A stretch of 44,471 nucleotides of DNA from Bythopirellula sp. (GTDB lineage: Bacteria; Planctomycetota; Planctomycetia; Pirellulales; Lacipirellulaceae). The stretch spans positions 1-44,471 of the forward strand of contig JANQQA010000029.1 of the NCBI GenBank assembly GCA_028285205.1, in the 5' to 3' direction. The notes beneath the pieces were generated by a model. It was not told where the DNA came from. It did not search any database and saw nothing but the letters and a program-made list of their open reading frames with translations. A program made the position numbers and the translations under genes. Shown here one piece after another: positions 24,522 to 33,923 of this stretch. Every line of letters begins with the position of its first letter. Positions within the stretch are counted from its first letter, which is position 1.

Positions 24522-25208
24522 ATGGAATCTGACACCCAGCTCCCGCCAGACCTTGATTCAGAGGAGGTTGATGCGGCGCGAATCGCGGTTTTGCCGGTGG
24601 CATCGCGTTCAGACATTCAGAACGACTTTCGGATATTCGAAGGCGATTCATATCCCTACCAGCTTTCTGCTCCTGATCCGCGGTACGTCGGAGAGTTCAG
24701 AGGTGGATACGCAAGTAGTCGATGGGCCCCTCAGTCCAGCCGCTTTGGCTTCACGAGAAACTCTGGGCAAAAGAAGCACAGTGGTGTGGATGTCTACGCA
24801 CCAGTGCTAACAGCAATAGTCGCTGGTGTCGAAGGCCAAGTCACTACAAGACGGGGAAGGGCAGGAGAATCGATAGGGAACCGCATTTGGCTCGATACAA
24901 ACGAGTTTGGCCAGCCGCTCCGACTGGTCTACGGTCACCTTGACGGTTTCGCAGTCGGAGATCAGGAGGTTGCTAGAGGAACAGTAATTGGTTACGTCGG
25001 CTGCACGGGAAACGCGGACTATCAAGGTGTGTGCACGATTCCAAACCTTTGCGGGTTTACTGCTGCGCATGTGCATCTGGGGGTGATAAGAATGGTTGAT
25101 TGGAAGTTTGTTGATCCAGTTACTTCGCTCGGGCTGCGGTTGCGGTACGAGTTCGATGAAAGAGATGCTGTATGCACCAGCCTCGACGAAATGCAATCGA
25201 AGCATTAA
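24522..25208 (+). CDS. M23-family peptidase, no signal peptide
   Basis: 228 residues. The LytM/M23 zinc motif is recognisable: HSGVD (about residue 87), then YGHL (about 139) and HVHL (about 181-184), within a beta-rich context (PVLTAIVAGVEGQVT, GTVIGYVGCTGN). Known members cut peptidoglycan cross-links in the periplasm. Here no signal peptide or membrane segment precedes the domain, and the first 60 residues are acidic and polar. The domain also has extra Cys residues (GCTGN, GVCTIPNLCGF) that could form a disulfide. It follows the island by 388 nt; start ATG 24522 is weakly supported. Confidence 0.75.
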   Translation: MESDTQLPPDLDSEEVDAARIAVLPVASRSDIQNDFRIFEGDSYPYQLSAPDPRYVGEFRGGYASSRWAPQSSRFGFTRNSGQKKHSGVDVYAPVLTAIVAGVEGQVTTRRGRAGESIGNRIWLDTNEFGQPLRLVYGHLDGFAVGDQEVARGTVIGYVGCTGNADYQGVCTIPNLCGFTAAHVHLGVIRMVDWKFVDPVTSLGLRLRYEFDERDAVCTSLDEMQSKH

Positions 25209-25327
25209 CGATTCCGCGGACAAGCTAGGGCCTATGCTCAACGAATCGTAGCAATAAGGTTCACTAGATCATAGGTAGTCGCCAGGTCAATCGATACGAG
25301 CAGCATGCTCGGAAATGGAGATCGCCA

Positions 25328-26272
25328 ATGAAAATTGAACACAGCCCTCTCTGCTACTGCCTATTCGTCGTTGGCGCTTTGGGGCTTCCTGAAGGTGTGA
25401 CGGCGCAGAATGCTGGAAGTAGTGCATCATTGGCGGAGCAGACTAAGCAAGAGTGTGGAGAGCAGAATCCACCGAAAGCAGATTTCTTGGGCGAACTGTC
25501 CGCGTCATTGGGAGAAAACAGCTTCGCTACAGTAGACATCCTAGCCGCCTATGCAAAATTCTCTAACAAGGAAGAGGGGTATCGCAGCGGCCCCAAGATG
25601 TTAGGTATCCAAGTATCCTCTTCCGTACCTGTAACTACGACAACACTACAGGAGTATTCGGATGCTGTGCTGCAGCTAAATAGGGGTGGCCTTCTGAATC
25701 TTTACTTCAGCCTTTCTGGATCGCCACGCTGGCTCAATGTCAATGAAGCTTGCGACAAGCAACTTGGATCCTTTAACAGATCAGTCGGGTCAAGCCCTCA
25801 ATGGCGTCGGCAGTATACGCCGGATCGAACCTACTTGGTGCCGCAACCAGTTCCTGCTTTGCTGCGACCGTATTTGATCCACGGACTTGGCATGAAGGCG
25901 TTCAGAACCGGGTTAGTAGATGATCCTACGGCGAATAGTGATGGATCGGACATTGCGGCTGCGGGCGTCTTTTACATCGGCGTAGGGTTTGACGGTCCTG
26001 TTTGGGACAGCGCCGAAGATGCGGAAGCTGGTCCAGCCGGGACGCTCGACTTCCAGGCAACGATTTCATACATGCATGTGAACTCGAGCACGTTAAACAC
26101 GTTGTATGACGATCCAGATCTCGATGAGAACTCTGTCATCTCAATCGGTGCAAAGCTTGATCTTGTTGTCACCAACAAGCTCTCAATGGCTGTCGAGTAT
26201 GTTACGCCTATTGGCAGCGCAGATGACTTCATGGGCGAGGCTGTGTTCTTCAACATCGCCTATGCACGCTAG
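25328..26272 (+). CDS. exported protein, possible outer-membrane beta-barrel
   Basis: 314 residues. Residues 1-26 look like a signal peptide (MKIEHSPLCYCLFVVGALGLPEGVTAQ), cleaved after VTAQ or VTA. The rest alternates hydrophobic and polar residues in short stretches, with GTLDFQATISYMHV, SIGAKLDLVV and KLSMAVEYVTPI near the end, resembling transmembrane beta-strands; the last residue is Arg, not the usual Phe. I do not recognise the family. It is 119 nt after the M23 gene in the same orientation. Confidence 0.55.
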   Translation: MKIEHSPLCYCLFVVGALGLPEGVTAQNAGSSASLAEQTKQECGEQNPPKADFLGELSASLGENSFATVDILAAYAKFSNKEEGYRSGPKMLGIQVSSSVPVTTTTLQEYSDAVLQLNRGGLLNLYFSLSGSPRWLNVNEACDKQLGSFNRSVGSSPQWRRQYTPDRTYLVPQPVPALLRPYLIHGLGMKAFRTGLVDDPTANSDGSDIAAAGVFYIGVGFDGPVWDSAEDAEAGPAGTLDFQATISYMHVNSSTLNTLYDDPDLDENSVISIGAKLDLVVTNKLSMAVEYVTPIGSADDFMGEAVFFNIAYAR

Positions 26273-26408
26273 ACTGCACATTGCTTTTTCTGAGTTGGGA
26301 TCTGGCTAGACGGGCAGAGCTGAACACCTCGCTAATACACTTCTCGCGGTGCGAAGACGACTAGCATCCAAGTAGAGACCTATTTCGTGTCGCTGTCTCT
26401 GCCCATAG

Positions 26409-27461
26409 TCAAAGAGCGTGGAGGCTAACTATTGCTTTCTCACGTTGAAGAGTCGCTTGCTCTACGGTGAGTGATGGCGCGGAATCGTCTGCGAGTGCCG
26501 CCATCGAAGTAGTGAAGGTCCTGCTTTCCAGATCGATAACGCCCGTATACTCAACATCGCCGTGCTTGTATAAGAAAACGGAAACGGAATTGGCTTGAAT
26601 ATCAAGTACGCCAAAGTTTCGCTTAAATAGCGGGAAGCCCAACCTGGCACCGGAGGACACTATTTCAATAGGTAACGTTCCGCTTTGTGGTGGAAGGCGG
26701 TTTTCATGAACGTCGCCTGCGAGAAACATTACAAGTTTGTTCTGTACCATTGGCAGAAATCGACCTTCGAAAAAGTCCTGATAGTAGTCCCAGCTTTGAT
26801 CGTCCCCGCCGGTCATCGTCGAGCCGGAAACAAGCATAAAGGGCCCAGCACCGCTGCTCAATTCGCTGAAGAGCCAGGCTTCTTGATCAGTGCCGAGCAG
26901 GCTGCCACTCTTTGTGTCTTCCGGATGATCGCTGCGCCAACTTCGGCCGTCGCAAAGTAGCACTCGCAGTGGGCCAATATCGAGTGCCCGATATATGCTG
27001 TCTGACCCTTTGGGTGGATCAGTTAGATCGGGAATCTCCAAGTGAGGAAACTCGTCAGCAAGCGGCCGCTTGTTTAGCTCGCTAAAGTAGTGGTGATAGA
27101 AAGCCGTAGCAATCTTCTTCTTTGACGGCATTTCATGATTGCTTTCCGCACCAAAGCAGTTATTCCATGCGAAGTCATGATCGTCCCAAACACCGATTAC
27201 CTGGTTACCCGGTATTGACTGGACTAACCGTCGGAATCGCTCTGAGGAGAACTGCGCGGCGTAGCGGTTATGCATCTCTTCCGCAAACTTGGAGAGCGAC
27301 CAACCTTTTGGTTCGTAGGCTGACAAACCCCAATCCATGTACATGTTGTCCCCGCACAGAATCAGCCATTCTGGCTGGTGCGCAAGTGCATCATCCCAGA
27401 CCTTCTGACCATCCCCACTCTTTTTGGCCTTCATGCAAGATGCAAAGGCTACTCGTGTCAT
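26409..27461 (-). CDS. PhoD-like metallophosphatase
   Basis: 350 residues. The alkaline phosphatase D pattern is present: FASCMKAKKSG (start), LILCGDNMYMDWGL (metal ligands, residue 38 onward), GVWDDHDFAWNN (about 105), SGSTMTGGDDQSWDYY (about 216) and LAGDVHEN (about 250). Known PhoD enzymes use Ca/Fe to hydrolyse phosphomonoesters or diesters, and are exported by TAT. No signal peptide is seen here, so it may act in the cytoplasm. ATG 27461 is chosen because a GGGGGAGA site precedes it; the frame continues 12 residues upstream without one. Confidence 0.85.
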   Translation of the reverse strand: MTRVAFASCMKAKKSGDGQKVWDDALAHQPEWLILCGDNMYMDWGLSAYEPKGWSLSKFAEEMHNRYAAQFSSERFRRLVQSIPGNQVIGVWDDHDFAWNNCFGAESNHEMPSKKKIATAFYHHYFSELNKRPLADEFPHLEIPDLTDPPKGSDSIYRALDIGPLRVLLCDGRSWRSDHPEDTKSGSLLGTDQEAWLFSELSSGAGPFMLVSGSTMTGGDDQSWDYYQDFFEGRFLPMVQNKLVMFLAGDVHENRLPPQSGTLPIEIVSSGARLGFPLFKRNFGVLDIQANSVSVFLYKHGDVEYTGVIDLESRTFTTSMAALADDSAPSLTVEQATLQREKAIVSLHAL

Positions 27462-27484
27462 GTTGGTTCTCCCCCTAGTAGTCG

Positions 27485-27676
27485 GTGTTCTCGGCATTGG
27501 CCTTGGGTGCCAACCTGGTGTGGAGCAATTCGGTCCAGGCTAAGCCGGCCAAAGTCGAGGCTGTCATGTGTTTTTCCACTGTTACCTCTAGGCACCCCGA
27601 GAAGTACAGGTTTACCATATATGGAAGGCAAATACTTAAGGGTGATGTTCCCAAGGGCTATGAGTTGCATTCCTAG
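27485..27676 (+). CDS. short exported-like ORF, possibly a remnant
   Basis: 63 residues from GTG 27485. The first 19 resemble a signal peptide (LALGANLVWSNSVQA then KPAKVEAVMCF). No ribosome site is visible and it lies just upstream of the divergent PhoD gene. The residue pattern is plausible for a secreted peptide but no family is recognised; it may be a chance frame. Confidence 0.3.
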   Translation: MFSALALGANLVWSNSVQAKPAKVEAVMCFSTVTSRHPEKYRFTIYGRQILKGDVPKGYELHS

Positions 27677-27815
27677 GCCAATAAGAATCATAGACTTACG
27701 AGCCGGGCTGGACGCGGTTCGTTCGGCAGACCATCTCCAGAAAAACCAGACTAAGGGCAGGTATCAATCCGGCTAGGGATGCACGCTAACCAGGTCCCCA
27801 AAACTGGAGAAACCC

Positions 27816-27911
27816 ATGACCCGCCTGATCAGGATTCTTGCCTCGGTCGTTGTCCTCTCAATCTCCACTGCCGGCTGCGTCGGTGTAGACGACATGCCGA
27901 TAGCCCCTTAG
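27816..27911 (+). CDS. tiny putative lipoprotein, 31 residues
   Basis: ATG 27816 to TAG 27909-27911, with GGAGAA just upstream. The sequence is MTRLIRILASVVVLS...AGC: a positive start, a hydrophobic core and a lipobox-like STAGC with Cys21, then ten residues. It resembles entericidin-sized lipoproteins or the truncated start of a longer lipoprotein. No clear homolog is recalled. Confidence 0.4.
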   Translation: MTRLIRILASVVVLSISTAGCVGVDDMPIAP

Positions 27912-28131
27912 CGAACAAACCTCTGCCCCGTCCTCAGGGCGCCCGATATGGCGAACCCATCATCTACACGTATTGCTGGACGGACATTGCTCGCTACCTG
28001 CGGAAGCGTTTTGCGCTCGGCGGAGGCTGATGCCGATGCCACCTAAGGCGGCCCAGTAAGCTCGGCTTAGCCCAATCAACATAGGTATCCTCAGCCGCTG
28101 AAGATGACTAGCTGATGAGGCGACTCCATCG

Positions 28132-30015
28132 CTACCGAAACAGATAGCCAACAAAGTTGAAATAGTAGCCCATCCAAAGCGAGATACTCGCAGCAATTGC
28201 CACCGCCGAGTAGCGAAGACGTGCGGGAAGGGTGCCCGCACCGGATATCCACTGGCGTGCCGAGAACACGATAACCGCCAAAGCTACGAACAGACTGACG
28301 TTCATCAGCACCAGGTTGATGTGGGTACTAGCAGGTATTCCGTACTGGAACTCGTTAACGTCGCCGCCCAAGACTATTCCCAGATGTAGATACAACACCA
28401 ACGTCAAAAGTGCGAAGAGCCAAGCGAACCCGGTATCGAGGCGAGGCAGCACGGGGGCTTGGCTTGCCTTCCCAGGGACCAAACGGTAGCCGTAGCCTAG
28501 GATTGTGACTCCAGAGATAAGGACCATCATGAGTATCAGTCTGCCTATGTTGCGGGGTGCATCTAATCCCTGCACCCGCACGAGGCTGAACACGGGTGTC
28601 CCAATCATCAGATGAGTCACCTCGCCGGTATCCGCCCGCTGGAAGACGGCAGGTTGATCAGAGTATTTCTGAATAAACGTGTCTGGGCCGGTGGGTATGA
28701 ATCGCCGCACGTTGCCTCCGTCACTGAACGACAGCTCATCGCCTACAACCGAAACGCTCAGAGTGTTGATCATAATGCCCAGTCGCTCGATACCGGATCG
28801 ATTGGTCCGAAGCCGAACGTATTGACCGACGTACTCGTTGATGTCGATGTCGTCCGCTGTCGCTGTTCCTCCCAGATACTCGGTGGGAAAGAAGTGATCC
28901 AAGAAAGCCGAAAAAAGCCTGCTCCGTGCGTTTGCCGCCGGTTCCGAGTTAAAGGAGATGAAGACACCGAGCTTGTGCTCCGGCAGCAGTCGCATTGTGC
29001 TGTGGAACTGGTTGATATCACCGGCGTGTCCAACGATGAACTGACCGTTCTGATCGTCGGCAAAGAAGCCGTGAAGTACCGGAGGCAACCCGGTGACGGG
29101 TGCGAAGAGGGGCGACTGAAGTTTGCGGACGGATTCCTCGGTCAGGATTCGTTCCGCGCCGTACGAACCGCCATTGAGATGGGCGATCATATAGCGGGAC
29201 ATATCATCCGCCGTGGTGCTGATGATGCCCGCGGGAGTTCCTGTCATGTACTCGAGCGGCATGCGAGTGAACTGCCCGCCGCTGTACGTGTAGCTTGCGG
29301 CGTGCCGCTTCAACAGGTCAGCGGGTATCGCCGGGTGCGTGTTGGTTGAAGTCATACCGAGCGGCGCTAGGATTTGCGCGTCGACGTAGTCGCTCCATGA
29401 CTGTCCGCTCACCTGCTGAACGATGTATCCAGCCAAGGCACTCGAGTAATTGGAATAGCCGGCATACAAACCGGGCGCCCAGACGCGCTGCGGCATCAGG
29501 GTCAATAGGTACTCCCGCAATGTTGGTAGCGACTCAAGATCACGTGCCGACATGCCGATGGCCCGCTCCTCGAACCCCGCGGTATGGGTCATCAGGTGCC
29601 AGACGCGAATCGGCTCTTCGTATGTGGCCGGGATCTCGAAATCGATGTAGTCGCTGACGTCCGCATCGAGGTCCAACCGGCCTGCCTCGTGCAGCTGCAT
29701 CATTGCGGTCCATATGAACGTCTTGGATACGGATGCCACCCGGAACAGGCTCCGGTCCGGATCGGCCGCCTCGCGCGCCTCCAGATCTGCAAAACCGTAG
29801 CCGCGCTTGAATAACAGTTCATCGTCTTTGACCACAGAGACGATTGCGCCGACGATCTCGTGGTCGCGTGCCTGAGTTACCAATGCGGCGTCGAAGAACG
29901 CAGCAACGTTTGCCGCATTCAACGCTGGCGGATCGGCTGGGGAAATGTCGCCGTAAGCGGTTCCCAGCGCGAGCATAAGGGATGCACCGACTACAATCTT
30001 ACGCAGGTGATTCAT
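28132..30015 (-). CDS. serine hydrolase, class C beta-lactamase fold
   Basis: 627 residues. A signal peptide lies at 1-22 (RKIVVGASLMLALGTAYG). The beta-lactamase/transpeptidase-like domain covers about 35-400: S95-V-S-K98 (nucleophile and Lys), YSN (about 195) and a GHAGD motif (about 330) standing in for KTG. The last 130 residues contain about four hydrophobic segments, so the protein is likely membrane-anchored with a periplasmic hydrolase. Such proteins include esterases and D-peptidases; beta-lactam resistance is not implied. ATG 30015 begins the signal peptide, and the frame extends 13 residues upstream. Confidence 0.85.
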   Translation of the reverse strand: MNHLRKIVVGASLMLALGTAYGDISPADPPALNAANVAAFFDAALVTQARDHEIVGAIVSVVKDDELLFKRGYGFADLEAREAADPDRSLFRVASVSKTFIWTAMMQLHEAGRLDLDADVSDYIDFEIPATYEEPIRVWHLMTHTAGFEERAIGMSARDLESLPTLREYLLTLMPQRVWAPGLYAGYSNYSSALAGYIVQQVSGQSWSDYVDAQILAPLGMTSTNTHPAIPADLLKRHAASYTYSGGQFTRMPLEYMTGTPAGIISTTADDMSRYMIAHLNGGSYGAERILTEESVRKLQSPLFAPVTGLPPVLHGFFADDQNGQFIVGHAGDINQFHSTMRLLPEHKLGVFISFNSEPAANARSRLFSAFLDHFFPTEYLGGTATADDIDINEYVGQYVRLRTNRSGIERLGIMINTLSVSVVGDELSFSDGGNVRRFIPTGPDTFIQKYSDQPAVFQRADTGEVTHLMIGTPVFSLVRVQGLDAPRNIGRLILMMVLISGVTILGYGYRLVPGKASQAPVLPRLDTGFAWLFALLTLVLYLHLGIVLGGDVNEFQYGIPASTHINLVLMNVSLFVALAVIVFSARQWISGAGTLPARLRYSAVAIAASISLWMGYYFNFVGYLFR

Positions 30016-30258
30016 GCGATCGCCTTTTTTGAACACGCTGGTTGTCCCGCTCATTGTAGCTCACGCGTGACGGTCACCCGCCGGTCCGAATCCGGCGGCG
30101 CTGGGTCGGCCGCTCCCAGGAATCAGCGACCTGGAAAGAGACGCGGGTACGAAAAAGATGGATCAGGTACCCACCTGATGCGATGGGTTCCCGTAACGCG
30201 GATAAAAGAACAGTGCTGCGTTGGTGATGCACTTGCGCCTCGAGTTGTCACCGGCCGT

Positions 30259-31119
30259 CTACTGCTCGGTCGGATCTTCCTCGTCCCAGCGTTCAAACAC
30301 CCGACCGATGCGTTCTTCGGCGGCTTTGGAGCCCAGCCGACGTGCGGACAACAACGCGTCTTCGGCGATTGATCGGGCCTCCAGGTCGCGATCCAGCATC
30401 TCTAGTGTCGAGGCAAGGGTGATCTTTGCGAAGACCAACGGATCATCCGCACCAGCCGCCGCTCGCGCCTCGACCGAGCGCCAGAAATACGGTAGGGAGG
30501 CTTCGACGTCACCGCGCAGATACACAACGAAGCCCATGTGTCGCTCGTACTCGCCGCGAAACAGCACACGCTCTCCCGACGTCTGATCGAGCATCAGTGA
30601 ACGCTCAAATAGTTCGCCGGCCGTGTCGAGGTTACGGCGCTGCATTTCAATGAGACCAAGCAGGTGCACAACGTCAGCCTGAGCGCGGATATCACCAATC
30701 TCTTGGTACAAATCCAGAGACCTGTTAGCCAACGATTCCGCCTGCGGAAACAATCGTTCGCCCAACTCTGCGCGGTACTCATAGCGAGCCAGCCCGTAGA
30801 ATACGACGGCCGCTAGTGCTTGATCAGCGGGGTCGTGAAGCTCCACCGCTCGATCAAGCTCCTCTTTCGCACGACCGGAGGGCCGTGTGCCGTCGTGCAA
30901 CGCCATGCGATCGTAGATTGTCGCAAGCTCAAGGTGTAAGTGGGTGGCGTCGGCGTTCGACAAATCCGGCTCGGCCATGGCCTTCTTAACGGCCGCTTCA
31001 GCCTCGAGCAGCCTGCCTTCGAGGCGCAAGTCGATGATGGCTGCGTCCACCGCGCTCTGTGCATTGGCGGTTGCGAAAGATAAGAAGAGCAGCAGAACGA
31101 GGACGGATAGACTTTGCAT
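30259..31119 (-). CDS. exported TPR-repeat protein
   Basis: 286 residues. Signal peptide MQSLSVLVLLLFLSFATANA, cleaved before QSA. The mature part is all-helical, with TPR-like units in LGLIEMQRRNLDTAGELFERSLML (about 150-175) and GFVVYLRGDVEASLPYFWRSVEARA (about 194-220). A scaffold role in the periplasm is likely. It is on the same strand as the downstream beta-lactamase-fold gene but 243 nt away, with a GC-rich dyad (CGCCGG...CCGGCG) in the gap near 30078. Confidence 0.75.
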   Translation of the reverse strand: MQSLSVLVLLLFLSFATANAQSAVDAAIIDLRLEGRLLEAEAAVKKAMAEPDLSNADATHLHLELATIYDRMALHDGTRPSGRAKEELDRAVELHDPADQALAAVVFYGLARYEYRAELGERLFPQAESLANRSLDLYQEIGDIRAQADVVHLLGLIEMQRRNLDTAGELFERSLMLDQTSGERVLFRGEYERHMGFVVYLRGDVEASLPYFWRSVEARAAAGADDPLVFAKITLASTLEMLDRDLEARSIAEDALLSARRLGSKAAEERIGRVFERWDEEDPTEQ

Positions 31120-31621
31120 GACGACTCGACCGTTTTTCCCTTCGGCCGCGCGAACGATTCAGAGTTCGCGCAGCCGCCGAGATATATCAGAAGTAGGCAG
31201 TAATACTAACCGGAGACGGCCATTGATCGAATGAAGAGTCTGCCTCTCGATGGTTAGACTCCGTCCCAGCCCCAAACTCCAACAAGCCGGCCACCGTGGG
31301 CCCGCTCTCGGCGTATCGACACCCAGCTCCTGGTCGAGCGGTTGGCCAACTATGAGTCAAACCACGTCGGTCTTCGTCGTATCTGCCAACAACAGATGAG
31401 AACCACGTTCGATTGATTCGGATCACGAATGGGCGATCCTCACCCCTTGGGGCCGCGTTTGACTCGTTTCGCGAATCGGTCCGCCCCGGCCGCCATCTAA
31501 ATCTGATCTAATCGTCAATTCTGCGCGCGTCAAATGACAATCGAATGCAGTCCCCGCAGGGAAGCATCTGGTAGGGTAAATCGAGCCAGTCACAGGTTCG
31601 TGGAACAACAAATCCAAGCTC
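31120..31621. other. intergenic, 502 nt, with a tRNA-3'-like fragment
   Basis: No gene recognised. Positions about 31250-31280 read CTCGATGGTTAGACTCCGTC, a T-arm-like string (GGTT-A-GACTCC) that matches the 3' end of tRNA-Phe at roughly two thirds of positions. It has no 5' half. It may be a very old tRNA fragment or chance. Confidence 0.3.
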
Positions 31622-33784
31622 ATGAGTCGGACAATCCCTGCCATCGCTATGCTTTTTTCCGCGCCGCTGAGCTTCGGTCAGGAAGTTGATACCGAGTCCG
31701 CACCTGTCGATGCTACAGCAGTAGATCGACAAACGACGACGAGCAACGCTGATTCAACCGTGGTTTATGAGGCCGAGTTCTTCGCCCAGTACAACCCTCT
31801 GACAGCCAATGACATGCTGGAACGCATCCCCGGCCTCAATCTCCAAAACGGCGGATCGGGTGGTGAGGGCGATCGCGGCCTGGGGACCGGAGGCAATCTG
31901 CTGATCAACGGCCAGCGGATTGCAGGCAAGGACAACGCAGCCCAGGACCAGCTCAATCGCATTCCCGCAAACGAAGTGGAACGCATCGAGATCATTCGCG
32001 ACACGTCCGGCGAACTCAATGTGCGTGGTTCCAGAGAAGTAATCAACATCATTCTCAATGCGGCACAATCCCGCTCCAGCACCACGGTGAGACTGATCAA
32101 TCGCCTCAATCACGACGACACCTTCGAAACCGGAGGCTCGGTGGGCTGGTCGCAGCAGACCGGCAACTTCCAGGCGCTCGTCAATCTCGATTTGCGCCCC
32201 AATTACGAGAATCGTGACAACCGCGAAGTGCGCCTGGACCCGGAAGGAGAACGGCTTGGCACCCTGTTCGAAACCAATATCCGCGACCAAGACGTATTTA
32301 CCTTCTCGACCAATATGAGCTACGGCGTCGGTCCCCACCGCATGCAGCTGAATCTGCAGGCCATCGAAGGTGACTATCCGCGACCGATCCGACGCGACTT
32401 TGTCGATTTCGTCGTCGGCAGCCCGATAGACAGTATTCAAGAGGAGTTGGTTGAGAACGAGGAAAGGAACCAGGAGGTCGGCGGCGATTACGAGTTCAGT
32501 TTTGATGATGGTTCGCGCCTGTCGCTGCTGTTCGTTGCCAATCGCGAAGTTCGCAACTTCGTGCGCGAGCGATTCGAGGCTGATCCCTCCACGGAACCAC
32601 TGAGCAAGGATCTATTCATCGACTCCAAGCAAGAGCGCAAGGAGTTCATCGTTCAGGGCAATTACAACTTTCCCCTGACCTCAAACCAGTCCATGCGCGT
32701 GGGCGTGGAGCGTGCCGATACTCAGCTGGATTCCAGCTTGCTCGTCGGCAGTGCTTCCGGCAGCGAGCCGCCCTCGGAAAGATATGGCGGGTTATCGCCT
32801 CTGCCGTCTCTCTCCAATCTCGGCACGCGCGTGGAGGAGCTTCGCTACGAGGGCTTCCTGTTTCACAACTGGACTCTTAGCGAGCGCAGTTCCCTGGAAA
32901 GCAGCGTGGTTTACGAGACATCAGAGATCTCGCAAGCAGGTGTGGTAAACAAGGTTCGCGATTTTCAGTTCTGGCGACCCTCGCTGGACTATCGGTACAA
33001 CATTACCGAAAACTTTCAGATTCGCGCCACCGTTCAGCGTGAGGTATCACAACTTCCGTTCTCTTTGTTTGCCGCCACGACCAATGAAGAAGATCGCGAC
33101 CGCGACGTGCTGGCTGGAAACCCGGAGATCGAACCCCAGACAGGCTGGAGTTACGACGTCGAAGCCGAGTACCGCCTGCCCAATGATGCCGGGGTGCTCT
33201 CCAGCAGTATCAACTACACGGACTTCGACAACTACATCGGCAGAACCAATGCCACCATCGACCCCAGCGAGCCGCTATCAGCGAACGGCAACGTCGGACC
33301 CGCCAGGCGCTGGGGCTGGACGAGTCGCGCCAGTTTGCGCCTGAACTACTTCAATCTTCCTAATGCTGTCGTGACGGGCACATTGGACCTATTCGATTCT
33401 GAAATCACCGATCCGTTTCTCGGCACAAAGCAACGCTTCGAGGGGCGGGGATCTGCCAGCCTGGAGTTTCGCCACGATGTGACGGACCTTGGCCTCAGTT
33501 ATGGTTTCGACTATCGCTATCCCTTTCACGGCGGTTTTTTCGACATCGACGTCGTTACTATTACCCGCAATGATCCCGCTCGGCGAGTGAACGCGTTTAT
33601 TCAGAAAATCTGGTTCGACGATTGGGCTTTTCGCCTTGAATCCGACAATACCTTCGATGCAAGCCGCTGTCGGATACGACAGCGCTTCGACGGCACGACC
33701 ATCGACGGCACGTTGGCGCTGACCCAAGATTCCTGCAGCAGCCGCTACCGGCGGCTTATCCTGTCGATACAAACTACCTTCTAG
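31622..33784 (+). CDS. TonB-dependent outer-membrane receptor
   Basis: 720 residues. Signal peptide MSRTIPAIAMLFSAPLSFGQ. The plug domain is at about 45-145 (NPLTANDMLERIPGLNLQNG, LINGQRIAGKDN, IPANEVERIEIIRDTSG...REVINIIL). The rest is a beta-barrel, with aromatic, alternating strands such as EELRYEGFLFHNWTLSERSSLESSVVYE and a final aromatic residue in SIQTTF, the usual outer-membrane C-terminus. Such receptors import siderophores, vitamins or glycans using TonB energy; the substrate is not visible. It stands alone. The start has no clear ribosome site. Confidence 0.88.
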   Translation: MSRTIPAIAMLFSAPLSFGQEVDTESAPVDATAVDRQTTTSNADSTVVYEAEFFAQYNPLTANDMLERIPGLNLQNGGSGGEGDRGLGTGGNLLINGQRIAGKDNAAQDQLNRIPANEVERIEIIRDTSGELNVRGSREVINIILNAAQSRSSTTVRLINRLNHDDTFETGGSVGWSQQTGNFQALVNLDLRPNYENRDNREVRLDPEGERLGTLFETNIRDQDVFTFSTNMSYGVGPHRMQLNLQAIEGDYPRPIRRDFVDFVVGSPIDSIQEELVENEERNQEVGGDYEFSFDDGSRLSLLFVANREVRNFVRERFEADPSTEPLSKDLFIDSKQERKEFIVQGNYNFPLTSNQSMRVGVERADTQLDSSLLVGSASGSEPPSERYGGLSPLPSLSNLGTRVEELRYEGFLFHNWTLSERSSLESSVVYETSEISQAGVVNKVRDFQFWRPSLDYRYNITENFQIRATVQREVSQLPFSLFAATTNEEDRDRDVLAGNPEIEPQTGWSYDVEAEYRLPNDAGVLSSSINYTDFDNYIGRTNATIDPSEPLSANGNVGPARRWGWTSRASLRLNYFNLPNAVVTGTLDLFDSEITDPFLGTKQRFEGRGSASLEFRHDVTDLGLSYGFDYRYPFHGGFFDIDVVTITRNDPARRVNAFIQKIWFDDWAFRLESDNTFDASRCRIRQRFDGTTIDGTLALTQDSCSSRYRRLILSIQTTF

Positions 33785-33923
33785 TTGCTGCTTGCTTCGA
33801 GATTGTGGCGTTTAGGCCGCATAACGACGTTCTTGTGGTTTGCAATTTCTATCCTTGCTTCGGACTAGCCCCCTACGACGGCAATTACGAAGGAATGGCG
33901 CGGAGTTGGCGGGCATGACGGCG

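Noticed and set aside
28612..29349. Plus-strand frame of 245 residues antisense to the beta-lactamase-fold gene
   Set aside because: The minus-strand frame has the SxxK and YSN motifs; the plus frame has no domain pattern.
31754..32440. Minus-strand frame of 228 residues inside the TonB receptor
   Set aside because: Antisense shadow of a gene with an intact plug domain and barrel.
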